From assembly GCA_040385875.1 (NCBI GenBank), contig JAZKGO010000155.1, positions 10,486 to 74,485 on the forward strand: a DNA stretch of 64,000 bases, in the 5' to 3' direction. The translations under genes and the position numbers were made by a program. The DNA is from JANMZR01 sp040385875 (lineage in GTDB: Bacteria > Bacteroidota > Bacteroidia > Cytophagales > Spirosomataceae). Under the pieces are notes generated by a model. It worked only from the letters and a program-made list of their open reading frames with translations. It did not search any database and was not told where the DNA came from. Below are positions 1 to 9,304 of the stretch, in pieces. Numbering within the stretch: position 1 is the first letter of the stretch; the number at the start of each line of letters is the position of its first letter.

Positions 1-54
1 AAGTACACATTATAACAATTAAACATTTAAATATTTTTACAAATCCAAAAATCT

Positions 55-330
55 ATGGCAATTAGTATTAAACCATTGGCAGACAGAGTGTTAGTAGAAC
101 CTGCTGCAGCAGAAGAAAAAACTTCATTCGGGATTATCATTCCTGATACTGCAAAAGAAAAACCACAAAGAGGTACTGTAATAGCAGTAGGTGCAGGCAA
201 AAAAGATGAGCCAATCACAGTAAAAGTGGGCGACACTGTATTATATGGCAAATATTCAGGCACTGAGCTTTCACACGAAGGTAAAGATTATTTAATCATG
301 CGTGAATCTGACATTTTCGCAATTCTTTAG
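55..330 (+). CDS. groES: Co-chaperonin GroES (Cpn10)
   Basis: 91 residues, the normal size for a bacterial Cpn10. It forms the heptameric lid of the GroEL folding chamber in the cytoplasm. The protein opens with IKPLADRVLVEP, the usual GroES N-terminal strand, followed by the mobile-loop region (residues about 18-32, containing SFGIIIPDTAKEK) and the conserved VGDTVLYGKYSGTE segment near residues 57-70. The ATG at 55 gives the expected N-terminus with no extension. The gene lies 111 bp upstream of groEL on the same strand, the standard groESL order. I could not recognise a CIRCE operator in the 54 bases visible upstream, but the window starts too close to exclude one. Identification is secure. 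Confidence 0.98.
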   Translation: MAISIKPLADRVLVEPAAAEEKTSFGIIIPDTAKEKPQRGTVIAVGAGKKDEPITVKVGDTVLYGKYSGTELSHEGKDYLIMRESDIFAIL

Positions 331-441
331 GTTAAGGATTAGGAATTAGTAGTTAGGGATTAGAAAAAAATCAGCCTTATTTTACTGGTTTCAATTTTAC
401 AAATTATTACTTTCAAAAAAACTTATTATTAATTTATAAAA

Positions 442-2076
442 ATGGCAAAGGAATTATTATTTGACTCTGAAGCAAGAGAAAAAATGAAAAGGGGTGTTGA
501 TACCCTAGCAAATGCAGTAAAAGTTACATTAGGACCGAAAGGCCGTAACGTAATTATTGATAAAAAATTCGGCTCACCAGTAATCACTAAAGATGGTGTG
601 ACTGTGGCTAAAGAAATTGAATTGAAAGATCCTGTTGAGAACATGGGTGCTCAATTAGTAAAAGAAGTAGCATCAAAAACGGCTGACCAAGCGGGTGACG
701 GTACCACAACTGCCACTGTATTGGCTCAAGCTATTTATACAATTGGTTCAAAAAACGTAGCAGCTGGTGCAAACCCAATGGACTTGAAACGTGGTATTGA
801 AAAAGCCGTTTCAACTGTTGTAGCTAGCTTGCGTGCTCAATCAAAAACTGTTGAATCGTCACAAGAAATTGCTCAAGTAGCTACTATTTCGGCAAATAAC
901 GACTCAGAAATCGGTAAAATGATTGCTGATGCAATGGAAAAAGTGGGTCGTGAAGGTGTAATTACGGTTGAAGAAGCTCGTGGTACTGAAACTGAAGTGA
1001 AAACAGTAGAAGGTATGCAGTTCGACAGAGGTTACCTTTCTCCCTATTTCGTTACCAATACTGAGAAAATGGAAGTTGAATTGGAAAAACCATTCATCTT
1101 GATTTCTGAGAAAAAAGTTTCTTCAATGAAAGAACTTTTACCAGTATTAGAAGGCGTTGCTCAAACTGGTCGTCCGTTGTTGATTATCGCAGAAGATGTT
1201 GACGGTGAGGCACTTGCTACATTAGTAGTAAACAAAATCAGAGGTGCTTTGAAAGTTGCAGCTGTTAAAGCTCCTGGCTTTGGCGATCGTAGAAAAGCAA
1301 TGTTGGAAGATATAGCTGTATTGACTGGCGGTCAAGTAATTTCAGAAGAGCGTGGTTTCAAATTAGAAAACACAACGATTGAATTCTTGGGCCAAGCTGA
1401 AAAAATAATCATCGACAAAGATAATTCAACAATTATCAACGGTATTGGCGAAAAAGCAGATATTGATGGTCGTGTAAACCAAATTAAATCACAAATCGAA
1501 AATACTACTTCTGATTACGATCGTGAAAAATTACAAGAGCGTTTAGCGAAACTTTCTGGTGGTGTTGCCATTTTATACATTGGTGCAGCAACAGAAGTTG
1601 AAATGAAAGAGAAAAAAGACAGAGTTGATGATGCACTTCATGCTACACGTGCTGCTGTGGAAGAAGGCGTTGTTGCTGGTGGTGGTGTTGCATTTATCAG
1701 AGCAATTGAAAGCCTTGATAAATTGAAAGGCGACAATGAAGACCAAAACACAGGTATCGCAATTATTCGTCAAGCTATTGAATCACCATTGCGTACAATC
1801 GTTGCCAATGCTGGTGGCGAAGGCTCTGTGGTGGTAAACGAAGTAAAATCTGGAAAAGGAGATTATGGTTACAATGCTCGTGAAGACAAATATGAAAATA
1901 TGCTTGCTTCAGGGATTATCGACCCAACTAAAGTAACACGTTTGGCATTAGAAAACGCCGCTTCAATCGCTGGCTTATTGCTTACTACTGAATGTGTGAT
2001 TTCTGATAAACCAGAATCTGAGCCAGCAGGTGGTGGCCATAGCCATGGTGGCGGCGGAATGGGTGGAATGATGTAA
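442..2076 (+). CDS. groEL: Chaperonin GroEL (Cpn60)
   Basis: 544 residues, the usual GroEL length. It is the ATP-driven double-ring chaperonin that folds cytosolic proteins together with GroES. Visible signatures are VTLGPKGRNV near residue 30, the ATP-site segment GDGTTTATVLA near residue 86, KAPGFGDRRK near residue 277 and the C-terminal Gly/Met-rich tail ending GGMGGMM. The tail also carries a His-containing stretch, GGGHSHGGGG, more polar than the plain GGM repeats of E. coli. It follows groES by 111 bp, and a strong hairpin plus T-tract lies 65 bp after the stop, so the two genes probably form a complete transcription unit. Confidence 0.99.
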   Translation: MAKELLFDSEAREKMKRGVDTLANAVKVTLGPKGRNVIIDKKFGSPVITKDGVTVAKEIELKDPVENMGAQLVKEVASKTADQAGDGTTTATVLAQAIYTIGSKNVAAGANPMDLKRGIEKAVSTVVASLRAQSKTVESSQEIAQVATISANNDSEIGKMIADAMEKVGREGVITVEEARGTETEVKTVEGMQFDRGYLSPYFVTNTEKMEVELEKPFILISEKKVSSMKELLPVLEGVAQTGRPLLIIAEDVDGEALATLVVNKIRGALKVAAVKAPGFGDRRKAMLEDIAVLTGGQVISEERGFKLENTTIEFLGQAEKIIIDKDNSTIINGIGEKADIDGRVNQIKSQIENTTSDYDREKLQERLAKLSGGVAILYIGAATEVEMKEKKDRVDDALHATRAAVEEGVVAGGGVAFIRAIESLDKLKGDNEDQNTGIAIIRQAIESPLRTIVANAGGEGSVVVNEVKSGKGDYGYNAREDKYENMLASGIIDPTKVTRLALENAASIAGLLLTTECVISDKPESEPAGGGHSHGGGGMGGMM

Positions 2077-2140
2077 TTCCAAACCAATCCTATAAAAGTA
2101 AATGGGACACATTTAATTGTCCATTTAATAGTTTAACACT

Positions 2141-2179
2141 AAAAACTGCCTTACAATTTGTTTTAAGGCAGTTTTTTTT
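2141..2179 (+). terminator. Rho-independent terminator after groEL
   Basis: A 13-bp stem (2141-2153 pairing with 2164-2176; core ACTGCCTTA / TAAGGCAGT) with a 10-base loop is followed by a run of T. It ends the groESL transcript. Confidence 0.9.
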
Positions 2180-2266
2180 GTTTATTTACAATATTTTGTT
2201 CGAAATATTGTTTAATGATTTAAGTTTTCAACAAAGGAATTTTTTAATTCAACATAAATACTTTTT

Positions 2267-3850
2267 GTGGATAATTCAATTTCTTCAGGTTTGGAACCTT
2301 ATGATGGCCCTTGGGAAGTTCCTGAAGTAAAACACTTTTTAAAACGTACAATGTTTGGTGCTAAGCCAAACGATATTAACTATTTCCAAAATCGCTCCTT
2401 TCAACAATCCCTTCAAGAGGTAATTAGGATTAATAATAATAGTGTTGGTGCTCCCATCAATACTTATTCGGAAAAAGAGATTGACCCCGATGTGGCCTAT
2501 GGTGCCACCTGGGTGAATGCCCCTTTCAGCAACCGATTCAAATTTGACCGAATGTGGACCTCGATTCATTGGTGGACCAACCGTTTGATACATCAAGACC
2601 GATCCATTACTGAAAAAATGATTTTATTTTGGCATAACCATTTTGGTGTAGCCAATACTGGAAGTCAAGATCCTCGTACCAACTATCGTTACATTAATAC
2701 GCTTCATGTTAATGCTTTAGGTAATTTCAAAAAAATGATAAAGGATATTACTGTCGATCCTTTAATGCTAAATTTTTTGAATGGCTTTCAAAATGAAGCA
2801 AGAGCACCTGACGAGAACTATGCTCGTGAATTGATGGAACTTTTCACATTGGGCAAAGGCCCTGAGTCAAAATATACTGAAGAAGACGTAAAAGCAGCGG
2901 CAAGAGTATTGACAGGCTTTCAGTTTGATTATAATAGGGGCTCAGCTGATTTTTTCAGCAGCAGACATGACATCGGCGACAAGACCTTTTCCAGTTTTTT
3001 TGGAAATAAAACCATTAAAGCTTTTGGTGGAAATGAAGACTGGCCGACTGAAATATTCGGAATGATTGACATGATTTTTGAAAAAGAGGAAGTTTCGAAA
3101 TTTCTATGTCGGAAATTCTATCGCTTTTTTGTGAATTATGACATTACTGACGAAATAGAACAACAGGTCATTTTACCTCTTGCCCAAATATTTAGAAATA
3201 ACAATTATGAAATATTGCCAGTAATGAATGCCCTTTTTGGAAGCAAGCATTTTTTTGATTCTGAGAATACGGGTTCAATGATTAAAAGTCCGATTGATTT
3301 TTATATTGGGATGATTCGGGAAATGGAACCTGACTTACCATCAGATATGAGAATCTATTCCTATTTTATGGAGGACAGTCGTAAGCTTTTATTCTACCTT
3401 CAGCAACACCTACCCGACCCTCCCAATGTGGCTGGCTGGCCTGCTTATTATCAAAACCCTATCTATGGCAGGTCGTGGATTAACTCGGAAACATTAAAAA
3501 CCAGAGCCTCCTATGTTGAGGCATTTCTAGACAAAAATGCAAAACCAAGATACACATCAGTCATATTGGATTTGATAAAATATGCTGGTAAAATTGAAGG
3601 AGTTGAAGACCCTAATCAATTGATAAATAAGGTATTAGAGAGAATGTTTTCGCTAAAACCTTCTCAAGAATACAAGAATCATTTGAAAAAAATATTGCTA
3701 TCCAATCAGGAAAACGACTATTATTGGACAAATGCATGGTTAGACTATAAGAGTAAACCTGATGACGAAAACTATAAAAATATCGTTGAAATAAGATTAA
3801 GGCAGTTTTTTAAAAGTATTATGCATATTGAAGAGTATAATTTGCATTGA
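2267..3850 (+). CDS. DUF1800 family protein
   Basis: 527 residues of the DUF1800 family, proteins of unknown biochemistry that almost always sit beside a DUF1501 gene in Bacteroidota and Planctomycetota. Recognisable segments are the opening HFLKRTMFGAKP, MILFWHNHFGVANTG near residue 118, NYARELMELFTLGKG near residue 185 and the LPDPPNVAGWPAY stretch near residue 385. No signal peptide is visible at the chosen start. The start is GTG at 2267 because an in-frame stop lies at 2255 and no ATG precedes the conserved N-terminus. The gene is 46 bp upstream of the DUF1501 gene. The pair is probably co-transcribed with the membrane glycosyltransferase that follows. The function cannot be stated. Confidence 0.9.
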   Translation: MDNSISSGLEPYDGPWEVPEVKHFLKRTMFGAKPNDINYFQNRSFQQSLQEVIRINNNSVGAPINTYSEKEIDPDVAYGATWVNAPFSNRFKFDRMWTSIHWWTNRLIHQDRSITEKMILFWHNHFGVANTGSQDPRTNYRYINTLHVNALGNFKKMIKDITVDPLMLNFLNGFQNEARAPDENYARELMELFTLGKGPESKYTEEDVKAAARVLTGFQFDYNRGSADFFSSRHDIGDKTFSSFFGNKTIKAFGGNEDWPTEIFGMIDMIFEKEEVSKFLCRKFYRFFVNYDITDEIEQQVILPLAQIFRNNNYEILPVMNALFGSKHFFDSENTGSMIKSPIDFYIGMIREMEPDLPSDMRIYSYFMEDSRKLLFYLQQHLPDPPNVAGWPAYYQNPIYGRSWINSETLKTRASYVEAFLDKNAKPRYTSVILDLIKYAGKIEGVEDPNQLINKVLERMFSLKPSQEYKNHLKKILLSNQENDYYWTNAWLDYKSKPDDENYKNIVEIRLRQFFKSIMHIEEYNLH

Positions 3851-3896
3851 TCAAACCAAGAACCAGATTAACATAAAGAGATAATAGAATATAATA

Positions 3897-5558
3897 ATGA
3901 AAAGAAGAAGCTTCCTTACTAAAACTGCACTCGGATTGGCCAGCCCTTTGGTTTCCAATGCTTTTGGAGGTTCTACAAAATTGTCATCCATTCTAAGTTC
4001 AGCCATAAGCACTGTTGATTTAGCTAATGACCACGTTTTAGTACTCATTCAGTTGGCTGGTGGAAACGATGGCCTCAATACAATATTACCATTAGAAACT
4101 TTCGGAAATTTATGGGCTGCCCGTAACTCAATCATTGTGCCTGACGACCGCTTTCTGGTATCAAAACTGTCGAAAAGAATTGCCTTTCACCCAGCTATAG
4201 AAGGGCTCAAAAACATGTTTGACGATAGTAAATTGAGAATTGTGAACAGTGTTGGCTATCCTAATCCTGATTTTTCGCATTTTAAATCAACAGATATTTG
4301 GATGTCGGGCTCCAATTCAAATGAAACATTACTCACTGGCTGGTTGGGGCGATATTTATCAGATGAATATTCAAATTACCCGAATAATTATCCTAACGTT
4401 AATTTTCCTGATCCTCCAGCAATAGTTACTACTTCCGTTTTACCCTTTTTATTACAGGGAGAATCGAGTAATTTTGGCGAAGTGGTTATTAATCCTTCTA
4501 ATAACTATCAATTATACGACAATAAACTGCCTTTTATATCATCGGGGAAAGCTGCCAAAGAATTAGAGTTTTTAAGACAATCCGGAAGTTTGTCAAACCA
4601 ATATTCATCCAAACTATTTGAAAATTCGTCAAAAGTAAGCCAGCAAAAGCCCTATCCTGATACAGGTCTTGGTAGCCAATTAAAAAATATAGCTAATCTC
4701 ATAGCGGGTGGGGTAAAAACAAAAATCTACATTGCATCCATGTCGGGTTTTGATACCCACGCCAATCAGGTTGACCGTGCTGAGCCATGGAAGGGAACAC
4801 ACGCTAATTTATTAAGAGAGCTATCGGAAGCAATTGTGGCCTTTCAGACTGATTTGAAATTTTTAGGAGTATCAAAAAGAGTGATTGGAGCAACCTTTTC
4901 TGAATTTGGAAGACGTGTTGGCAGCAATGCAAGTTTGGGATCTGACCATGGTGCGGCCGCACCCATGATTATCTTTGGTGAGCAGGCATTGGGGGGTGTT
5001 GCAGGTGATAACCCTATGATTGAACAATATGCCAATCCGAATACCAATGTACCCATGCAGTTTGATTTTAGATCGGTGTTCTCCTCATTACTCAAAGACT
5101 GGTTCTGTGTAAACCAAAATACTTTGGAAAAAGTGTTTATGAAAAACTTCCAATACATTCCATTAGTAGCCAATTTAGACTGCTTAGGCATTACTGGCAA
5201 TGAAGAAGTGGATGAGAATGATAATTTAGTCAACATTTATCGACCAGATATTAACTCAGGAACTCAAAAAATACTCTCCTCCGAAACTACATTAACGGAT
5301 GGAAATCGGTTAATGGCCTATCCAAATTCTTTTCATAAAACGCTTAAACTAGAATTTGAATCTGAAGGAGGTCATTGTATATTACAGATATTCAACTCAT
5401 TAGGCCAGCAAATTGCTGTAGTGAATGAAGGTAATTTTCAAAGAGGTTATTATAAAGCTGTATTTGATGGCCAAGATTTGCCAGACAGCCTCTATTATGT
5501 CAGATTCCAAAATAAATCATTTCAAAAAGTATTGAATGTGGTAAAAGCCAGCAGATAA
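3897..5558 (+). CDS. DUF1501 family secreted protein with T9SS C-terminal domain
   Basis: 553 residues. The N-terminus MKRRSFLTKTALGLASP is a twin-arginine (RRSFL) type leader, as usual for DUF1501, a family with an alkaline-phosphatase-like fold. Core motifs are VLIQLAGGNDGLNTILP near residue 48, SGFDTHANQ near residue 282 and the histidine-bearing GSDHGAAAPM near residue 348. The last ~80 residues (from MAYPNSFHK) look like a type IX secretion Por-type sorting domain, with the characteristic LQIFNSLGQQI and LPDSLYYVRF strands. The protein is therefore inferred to cross the outer membrane by T9SS. It is preceded by DUF1800 (46 bp) and followed by a membrane glycosyltransferase (18 bp). The substrate is unknown. 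Confidence 0.9.
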   Translation: MKRRSFLTKTALGLASPLVSNAFGGSTKLSSILSSAISTVDLANDHVLVLIQLAGGNDGLNTILPLETFGNLWAARNSIIVPDDRFLVSKLSKRIAFHPAIEGLKNMFDDSKLRIVNSVGYPNPDFSHFKSTDIWMSGSNSNETLLTGWLGRYLSDEYSNYPNNYPNVNFPDPPAIVTTSVLPFLLQGESSNFGEVVINPSNNYQLYDNKLPFISSGKAAKELEFLRQSGSLSNQYSSKLFENSSKVSQQKPYPDTGLGSQLKNIANLIAGGVKTKIYIASMSGFDTHANQVDRAEPWKGTHANLLRELSEAIVAFQTDLKFLGVSKRVIGATFSEFGRRVGSNASLGSDHGAAAPMIIFGEQALGGVAGDNPMIEQYANPNTNVPMQFDFRSVFSSLLKDWFCVNQNTLEKVFMKNFQYIPLVANLDCLGITGNEEVDENDNLVNIYRPDINSGTQKILSSETTLTDGNRLMAYPNSFHKTLKLEFESEGGHCILQIFNSLGQQIAVVNEGNFQRGYYKAVFDGQDLPDSLYYVRFQNKSFQKVLNVVKASR

Positions 5559-5576
5559 TTGACACACAAAAGTTAA

Positions 5577-7139
5577 ATGAAATTCTCCCTTCAGAAATTT
5601 ATATTTGTAATTGCCCTCCTCTTTTCCTTATATATAACTTTTAATCATCTACTCTTCTTTGGTTTATCATACGATGAATCCCTGTTTGTCAACGCCGCCA
5701 TTGGGAAGGACGAAGTCACTTTTATTTCCAAACATTGGCATGGAATACCCATCATGGTAATGAAGTATATTGGAGCGCTAAAATCATGGTTATATATGCC
5801 AATTTTTAAGCTATTTGGCGTAAACATACTCAGCATAAGGCTTCCAATGGCACTTTTGATGTATCTTAACTTCTATCTAATTTTCTTGATAAGCCGTAAA
5901 TATTTCAAAAAAGAAGTAGTATTTGCCTTAATTATTTTACTTTTTACAGATTTCACCTTCATTAATCTTCATAAAATTGACCATGGGCCCACAGCCATTG
6001 AAACATTTCTAAAATTACTGTGCCTCTATTTTGTGGGCAAAAAAAGCAGTGTTCAAAATAGCCTGATTATTTTTTCGATTTTGCTTTTAGGTGTATTTAA
6101 TAAATTAAATTTCATTTGGTTTATCAATGCTTTATTTGGCACTTATATCCTCTTCTATTTTTCATTTGACAGTTTTAAAAGTATCAGCAATTTCAAAGAG
6201 AAACTATTTAACAAGCAGTTTCTTTTGTATTCAATTTTATTTATCCTACTGGTTTTATACTTTGTATTGATTCTCAAAACTCAAAATATAAGCCCCAACA
6301 AACCTTTTGATTTTAATCAACTAATTGATCAAATGGAGTATCAGGTCAATTTGATGGTTTTCACCCTACTCAATTTGAGATATGAATATTTAGTGGGTTG
6401 GAGTTCTGATAGGCCTTTTACTTTTCTTACTGGTAAAGCAATTGTACTCATTGTTTTGATTGCGAATTTAATTTTGCTTTATACCGACAGAAAAAAAACA
6501 GACAAGTCTCATTTTCAGGTATTTGTACTCACATTATTTATTTCATTGCAATATTTTTTTACGAAAGAAGCTTCCAATATTTGGCACGTACTACTAATTT
6601 ATCCTTTTATCCAACTCGTTATTCTCAATACAATTTCAATTTTATCGGATAAATTCAAAGAAAACAATCAATTCATTTTAGGATCATTTACAACAATTTG
6701 GATAGTTTTCAATATTTACACTTACTATAATTTTGAAAAAAAAGTGGATGAGAAATGCAATTATTGGCTATATGAACCCACTATTAATCAATTAGTTAGC
6801 TACACTCAAGAGCGTCCTGAAAGAAATATTGTTTCATTAGGATATGGCATTCATGCACAACTATTGGCCTTAGATAAAAAAGAAAAGAAATTCGCTGAAA
6901 TAATTTTAGAAAGTGGACAAACTAGCTTTTCAGCTGAATCGGCGATTAGTAAAATAACCGATTTTGAAAATACAGTTTTAGTCGAAAATCTAAAATCAAA
7001 TCTGAATGATAAAAGAGAAAACTATTGGGCAATTATTGATTACACAAAATCAAAAGGACTGAAAATGAGTCTTTTACATGAAATGAAGGATGGCTGTGGT
7101 ATACCTATTTATAATATTTTCAAAATATCTGCTCCTTAA
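5577..7139 (+). CDS. GT-C type membrane glycosyltransferase-like protein (GT39/PMT-like)
   Basis: 520 residues and about ten hydrophobic spans. The first loop after TM1 carries an acidic pair in LSYDESLFVNAAIG, the position of the catalytic acidic residues in GT-C glycosyltransferases (the ArnT/PMT-like superfamily). A second acidic loop, KIDHGPTAIETFLKLL, follows near residue 135. A soluble C-terminal domain of ~130 residues ends the protein. By family, such enzymes transfer a sugar from a polyprenyl-phosphate carrier to an acceptor on the outer face of the inner membrane. Donor and acceptor are unknown. It lies 18 bp after the DUF1501 gene, and its 3' end overlaps the convergent ABC ATPase gene by 4 bp. 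Confidence 0.72.
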   Translation: MKFSLQKFIFVIALLFSLYITFNHLLFFGLSYDESLFVNAAIGKDEVTFISKHWHGIPIMVMKYIGALKSWLYMPIFKLFGVNILSIRLPMALLMYLNFYLIFLISRKYFKKEVVFALIILLFTDFTFINLHKIDHGPTAIETFLKLLCLYFVGKKSSVQNSLIIFSILLLGVFNKLNFIWFINALFGTYILFYFSFDSFKSISNFKEKLFNKQFLLYSILFILLVLYFVLILKTQNISPNKPFDFNQLIDQMEYQVNLMVFTLLNLRYEYLVGWSSDRPFTFLTGKAIVLIVLIANLILLYTDRKKTDKSHFQVFVLTLFISLQYFFTKEASNIWHVLLIYPFIQLVILNTISILSDKFKENNQFILGSFTTIWIVFNIYTYYNFEKKVDEKCNYWLYEPTINQLVSYTQERPERNIVSLGYGIHAQLLALDKKEKKFAEIILESGQTSFSAESAISKITDFENTVLVENLKSNLNDKRENYWAIIDYTKSKGLKMSLLHEMKDGCGIPIYNIFKISAP

Positions 7140-7786
7140 AGTAATCTCCCGTCTTCCATTACCAGCTTTCGGTCAGTCATATTTGCCAAGCTTTGATTAT
7201 GAGTCACAATTACAAAAGTTTGCTTCAGCTCATCTCGAAGCTTGAAAAATAATTCATGCAACTCATTGGCATTTTTACTGTCCAAATTACCAGAAGGCTC
7301 ATCTGCAAAAACAATTTCAGGTTCATTCATAATTGCACGTGCTATTGCCACTCTCTGCTGCTCCCCGCCGGAAAGCTGCGAAGGCAAATTAGTCAAGCGA
7401 TCTTTTAGGCCTAAAAGATCCAATAAATATTCTCCTCTTTTTTTAGATTGCTTGTCATCTCCGCCTTTGATAAATGCTGGCATGCATACATTTTCAAGAG
7501 CCGTAAATTCTGCAAAAAGATTATGAAATTGAAAAATGAACCCCAGTTTTCTGTTTCTGAATTTTGCCAAATCTTTTTCTGAGAGTTCAAAAACATTTTC
7601 ATCATTGAGCAAAACTTGCCCTGAATCTGGTTTATCCAAAGTACCCAATATTTGCAAAAGTGTTGATTTCCCTGCCCCTGAAGCACCTACAATGGATACA
7701 ATTTCCCCTTTATTGATAGTCAAATCAATCCCTTTTAGCACTTCCAAAGTACCGTATCTTTTCTTAATATCTCTAGCAATAAGCAT
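7136..7786 (-). CDS. ABC transporter ATP-binding protein, LolD-like
   Basis: 216 residues, a complete ABC nucleotide-binding domain: Walker A GASGAGKST at residues 34-42, Q-loop in FIFQFHNLFAEFT, signature LSGGEQQRVAIARA, Walker B VFADEP, D-loop GNLDS and switch H in VTHNQ. Length and sequence match the LolD/MacB (MJ0796) class, which drives lipoprotein release or MacB-type mechanotransmission rather than solute import. No permease gene is adjacent, so it would act with a LolCE-like partner encoded elsewhere. It is convergent with the glycosyltransferase gene (4-bp overlap of stops). A LolD assignment is likely but not proved by context. Confidence 0.9.
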   Translation of the reverse strand: MLIARDIKKRYGTLEVLKGIDLTINKGEIVSIVGASGAGKSTLLQILGTLDKPDSGQVLLNDENVFELSEKDLAKFRNRKLGFIFQFHNLFAEFTALENVCMPAFIKGGDDKQSKKRGEYLLDLLGLKDRLTNLPSQLSGGEQQRVAIARAIMNEPEIVFADEPSGNLDSKNANELHELFFKLRDELKQTFVIVTHNQSLANMTDRKLVMEDGRLL

Positions 7787-7935
7787 TCTTTATGGTTTTG
7801 ATTACAGCAACAAATTCCTCCTATTTTGCAGAAATTACATTTTCCACAATTATATTCTTAAAAAAACTCTGCCAAATATAGGTTAATCTACTAAAAATTA
7901 CTAAAATAAATCTGTAACAAATGACCGTTATTCAC

Positions 7936-7943
7936 TATTTTTG
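7936..7943 (+). promoter_or_regulatory. Possible Bacteroidota -7 box upstream of sucC
   Basis: TATTTTTG matches the Bacteroidota primary-sigma consensus TAnnTTTG and lies 65 bp before the sucC ATG. No clear -33 TTTG partner is seen, so this is tentative. Confidence 0.35.
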
Positions 7944-8007
7944 TGCTAGATTATTTTATGTAAAACCTTAATACCATTTATTAAAACCCAAACATCTTAA
8001 TCAAAGA

Positions 8008-9207
8008 ATGAATATTCACGAATACCAAGGAAAAGAAATATTAAAAAGTTTTGGAGTGAGGATCCAAGAAGGAATAGTAGTGGATACGCCTGCAATGGCT
8101 GTGGAAGCTGCCCGTGAACTTACTACACAAACTGGTACTAAATGGCATGTAATTAAAGCGCAGATTCATGCTGGTGGCCGAGGTAAAGGAGGTGGGGTGA
8201 AGCTTGCTAAAAACTTAGACGAAGTACGTGAAAAGTCGAAGCAAATATTGGGTATGCAACTTATTACTCATCAAACTGGCCCAGAAGGCAAGAAAGTACA
8301 TAAGGTTTTAATCGCTGAAGATGTATACTATCCTGGCATTTCTGAGCCAAAGGAGTACTATATTTCAATATTATTGGATCGTGCCAAAGGTTGCAATGTA
8401 ATTATGGCCTCTACTGAAGGTGGTATGGACATTGAAGAAGTAGCTGAGCATACACCTGAAAAAATAATTAAAGAATGGATTGCTCCCACTGTTGGTTTGC
8501 AGCCTTTTCAAGCTAGAAAAGTAGCCTTTGCTTTAGGCCTTGAAGGCGACGCTTTTAAGGAAATGGTCAAATTTATTAATGCATTGTACCGTGCCTATGT
8601 GGAAACGGACTCGTCAATGTTTGAAATCAATCCAGTACTTAAAACCTCTGATAATAAGATATTAGCAGTAGATGCCAAAGTGAATTTAGACGACAATGCG
8701 CTATTCCGTCATAAAGATTTCGTGACTATGAGAGACATTTCGGAGGAAGATCCATTGGAGGTGGAAGCGGGTGAAAATGACCTGAATTATGTAAAATTGG
8801 ACGGTAATGTGGGTTGTATGGTGAACGGAGCTGGACTGGCAATGGCAACTATGGATATTATTAAGCTTTCTGGTGGCGAACCCGCTAACTTCCTAGATGT
8901 TGGGGGTGGGGCCAATGCCAAAACAGTGGAAGCCGGTTTCAGAATTATTTTAAAAGATCCAAATGTAAAAGCAATCTTGATCAATATTTTTGGTGGAATT
9001 GTGCGTTGCGATCGTGTAGCGACTGGTGTTGTGGAAGCCTATAAAAATATTGGAGAAATCAGAGTACCTATTATTGTGAGACTTCAAGGTACTAATGCTG
9101 AACAAGGTGCCAAAATAATTGACGACTCTGGCCTTAAAGTATTCAGTGCAGTGGTATTGAAAGATGCCGCTCAAAGAGTAACTGAAGTATTAGCTGGCGT
9201 TGCTTAA
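8008..9207 (+). CDS. sucC: Succinyl-CoA synthetase (ADP-forming) beta subunit
   Basis: 399 residues, the normal SucC size. With SucD it interconverts succinyl-CoA + ADP + Pi and succinate + CoA + ATP in the TCA cycle. It opens with MNIHEYQGKEILKSFG, the conserved N-terminus of the ATP-grasp domain. HAGGRGKGGGVKLA near residue 54 is the nucleotide-binding loop. FEINPVL near residue 208 carries metal/ATP-binding residues. The C-terminal half has the domain that meets the alpha subunit (GGGANAKTVEAG, FGGIVRCD). No sucD is next to it, so the two subunits are encoded apart, as is common in Bacteroidota. It has its own promoter-like box upstream and a strong terminator downstream. Confidence 0.97.
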   Translation: MNIHEYQGKEILKSFGVRIQEGIVVDTPAMAVEAARELTTQTGTKWHVIKAQIHAGGRGKGGGVKLAKNLDEVREKSKQILGMQLITHQTGPEGKKVHKVLIAEDVYYPGISEPKEYYISILLDRAKGCNVIMASTEGGMDIEEVAEHTPEKIIKEWIAPTVGLQPFQARKVAFALGLEGDAFKEMVKFINALYRAYVETDSSMFEINPVLKTSDNKILAVDAKVNLDDNALFRHKDFVTMRDISEEDPLEVEAGENDLNYVKLDGNVGCMVNGAGLAMATMDIIKLSGGEPANFLDVGGGANAKTVEAGFRIILKDPNVKAILINIFGGIVRCDRVATGVVEAYKNIGEIRVPIIVRLQGTNAEQGAKIIDDSGLKVFSAVVLKDAAQRVTEVLAGVA

Positions 9208-9232
9208 ATTATATAAAATTTAATTTTTAGTG

Positions 9233-9265
9233 AAAAAGAGATGCCTTTAAAAAGCATCTCTTTTT
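9233..9265 (+). terminator. Rho-independent terminator after sucC
   Basis: A 12-bp stem AAAAAGAGATGC / GCATCTCTTTTT (9233-9244 with 9254-9265) with a 9-base A/T-rich loop lies 26 bp after the sucC stop and ends in T. Confidence 0.88.
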
Positions 9266-9304
9266 AATATTCCCAAATTCTAATTGAATTTTTCATCAAG
9301 AAAT

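Noticed and set aside
7242..7526. Open frames antisense to the ABC ATPase gene and similar opposite-strand frames over groEL, oxoprolinase and pgi
   Set aside because: They mirror strongly conserved coding sequence and show no motifs of their own.
9284..9304. TTG start for the membrane protein after sucC
   Set aside because: It lies 18 bases after a terminator stem and adds only seven polar residues. The ATG at 9305 begins the hydrophobic leader.
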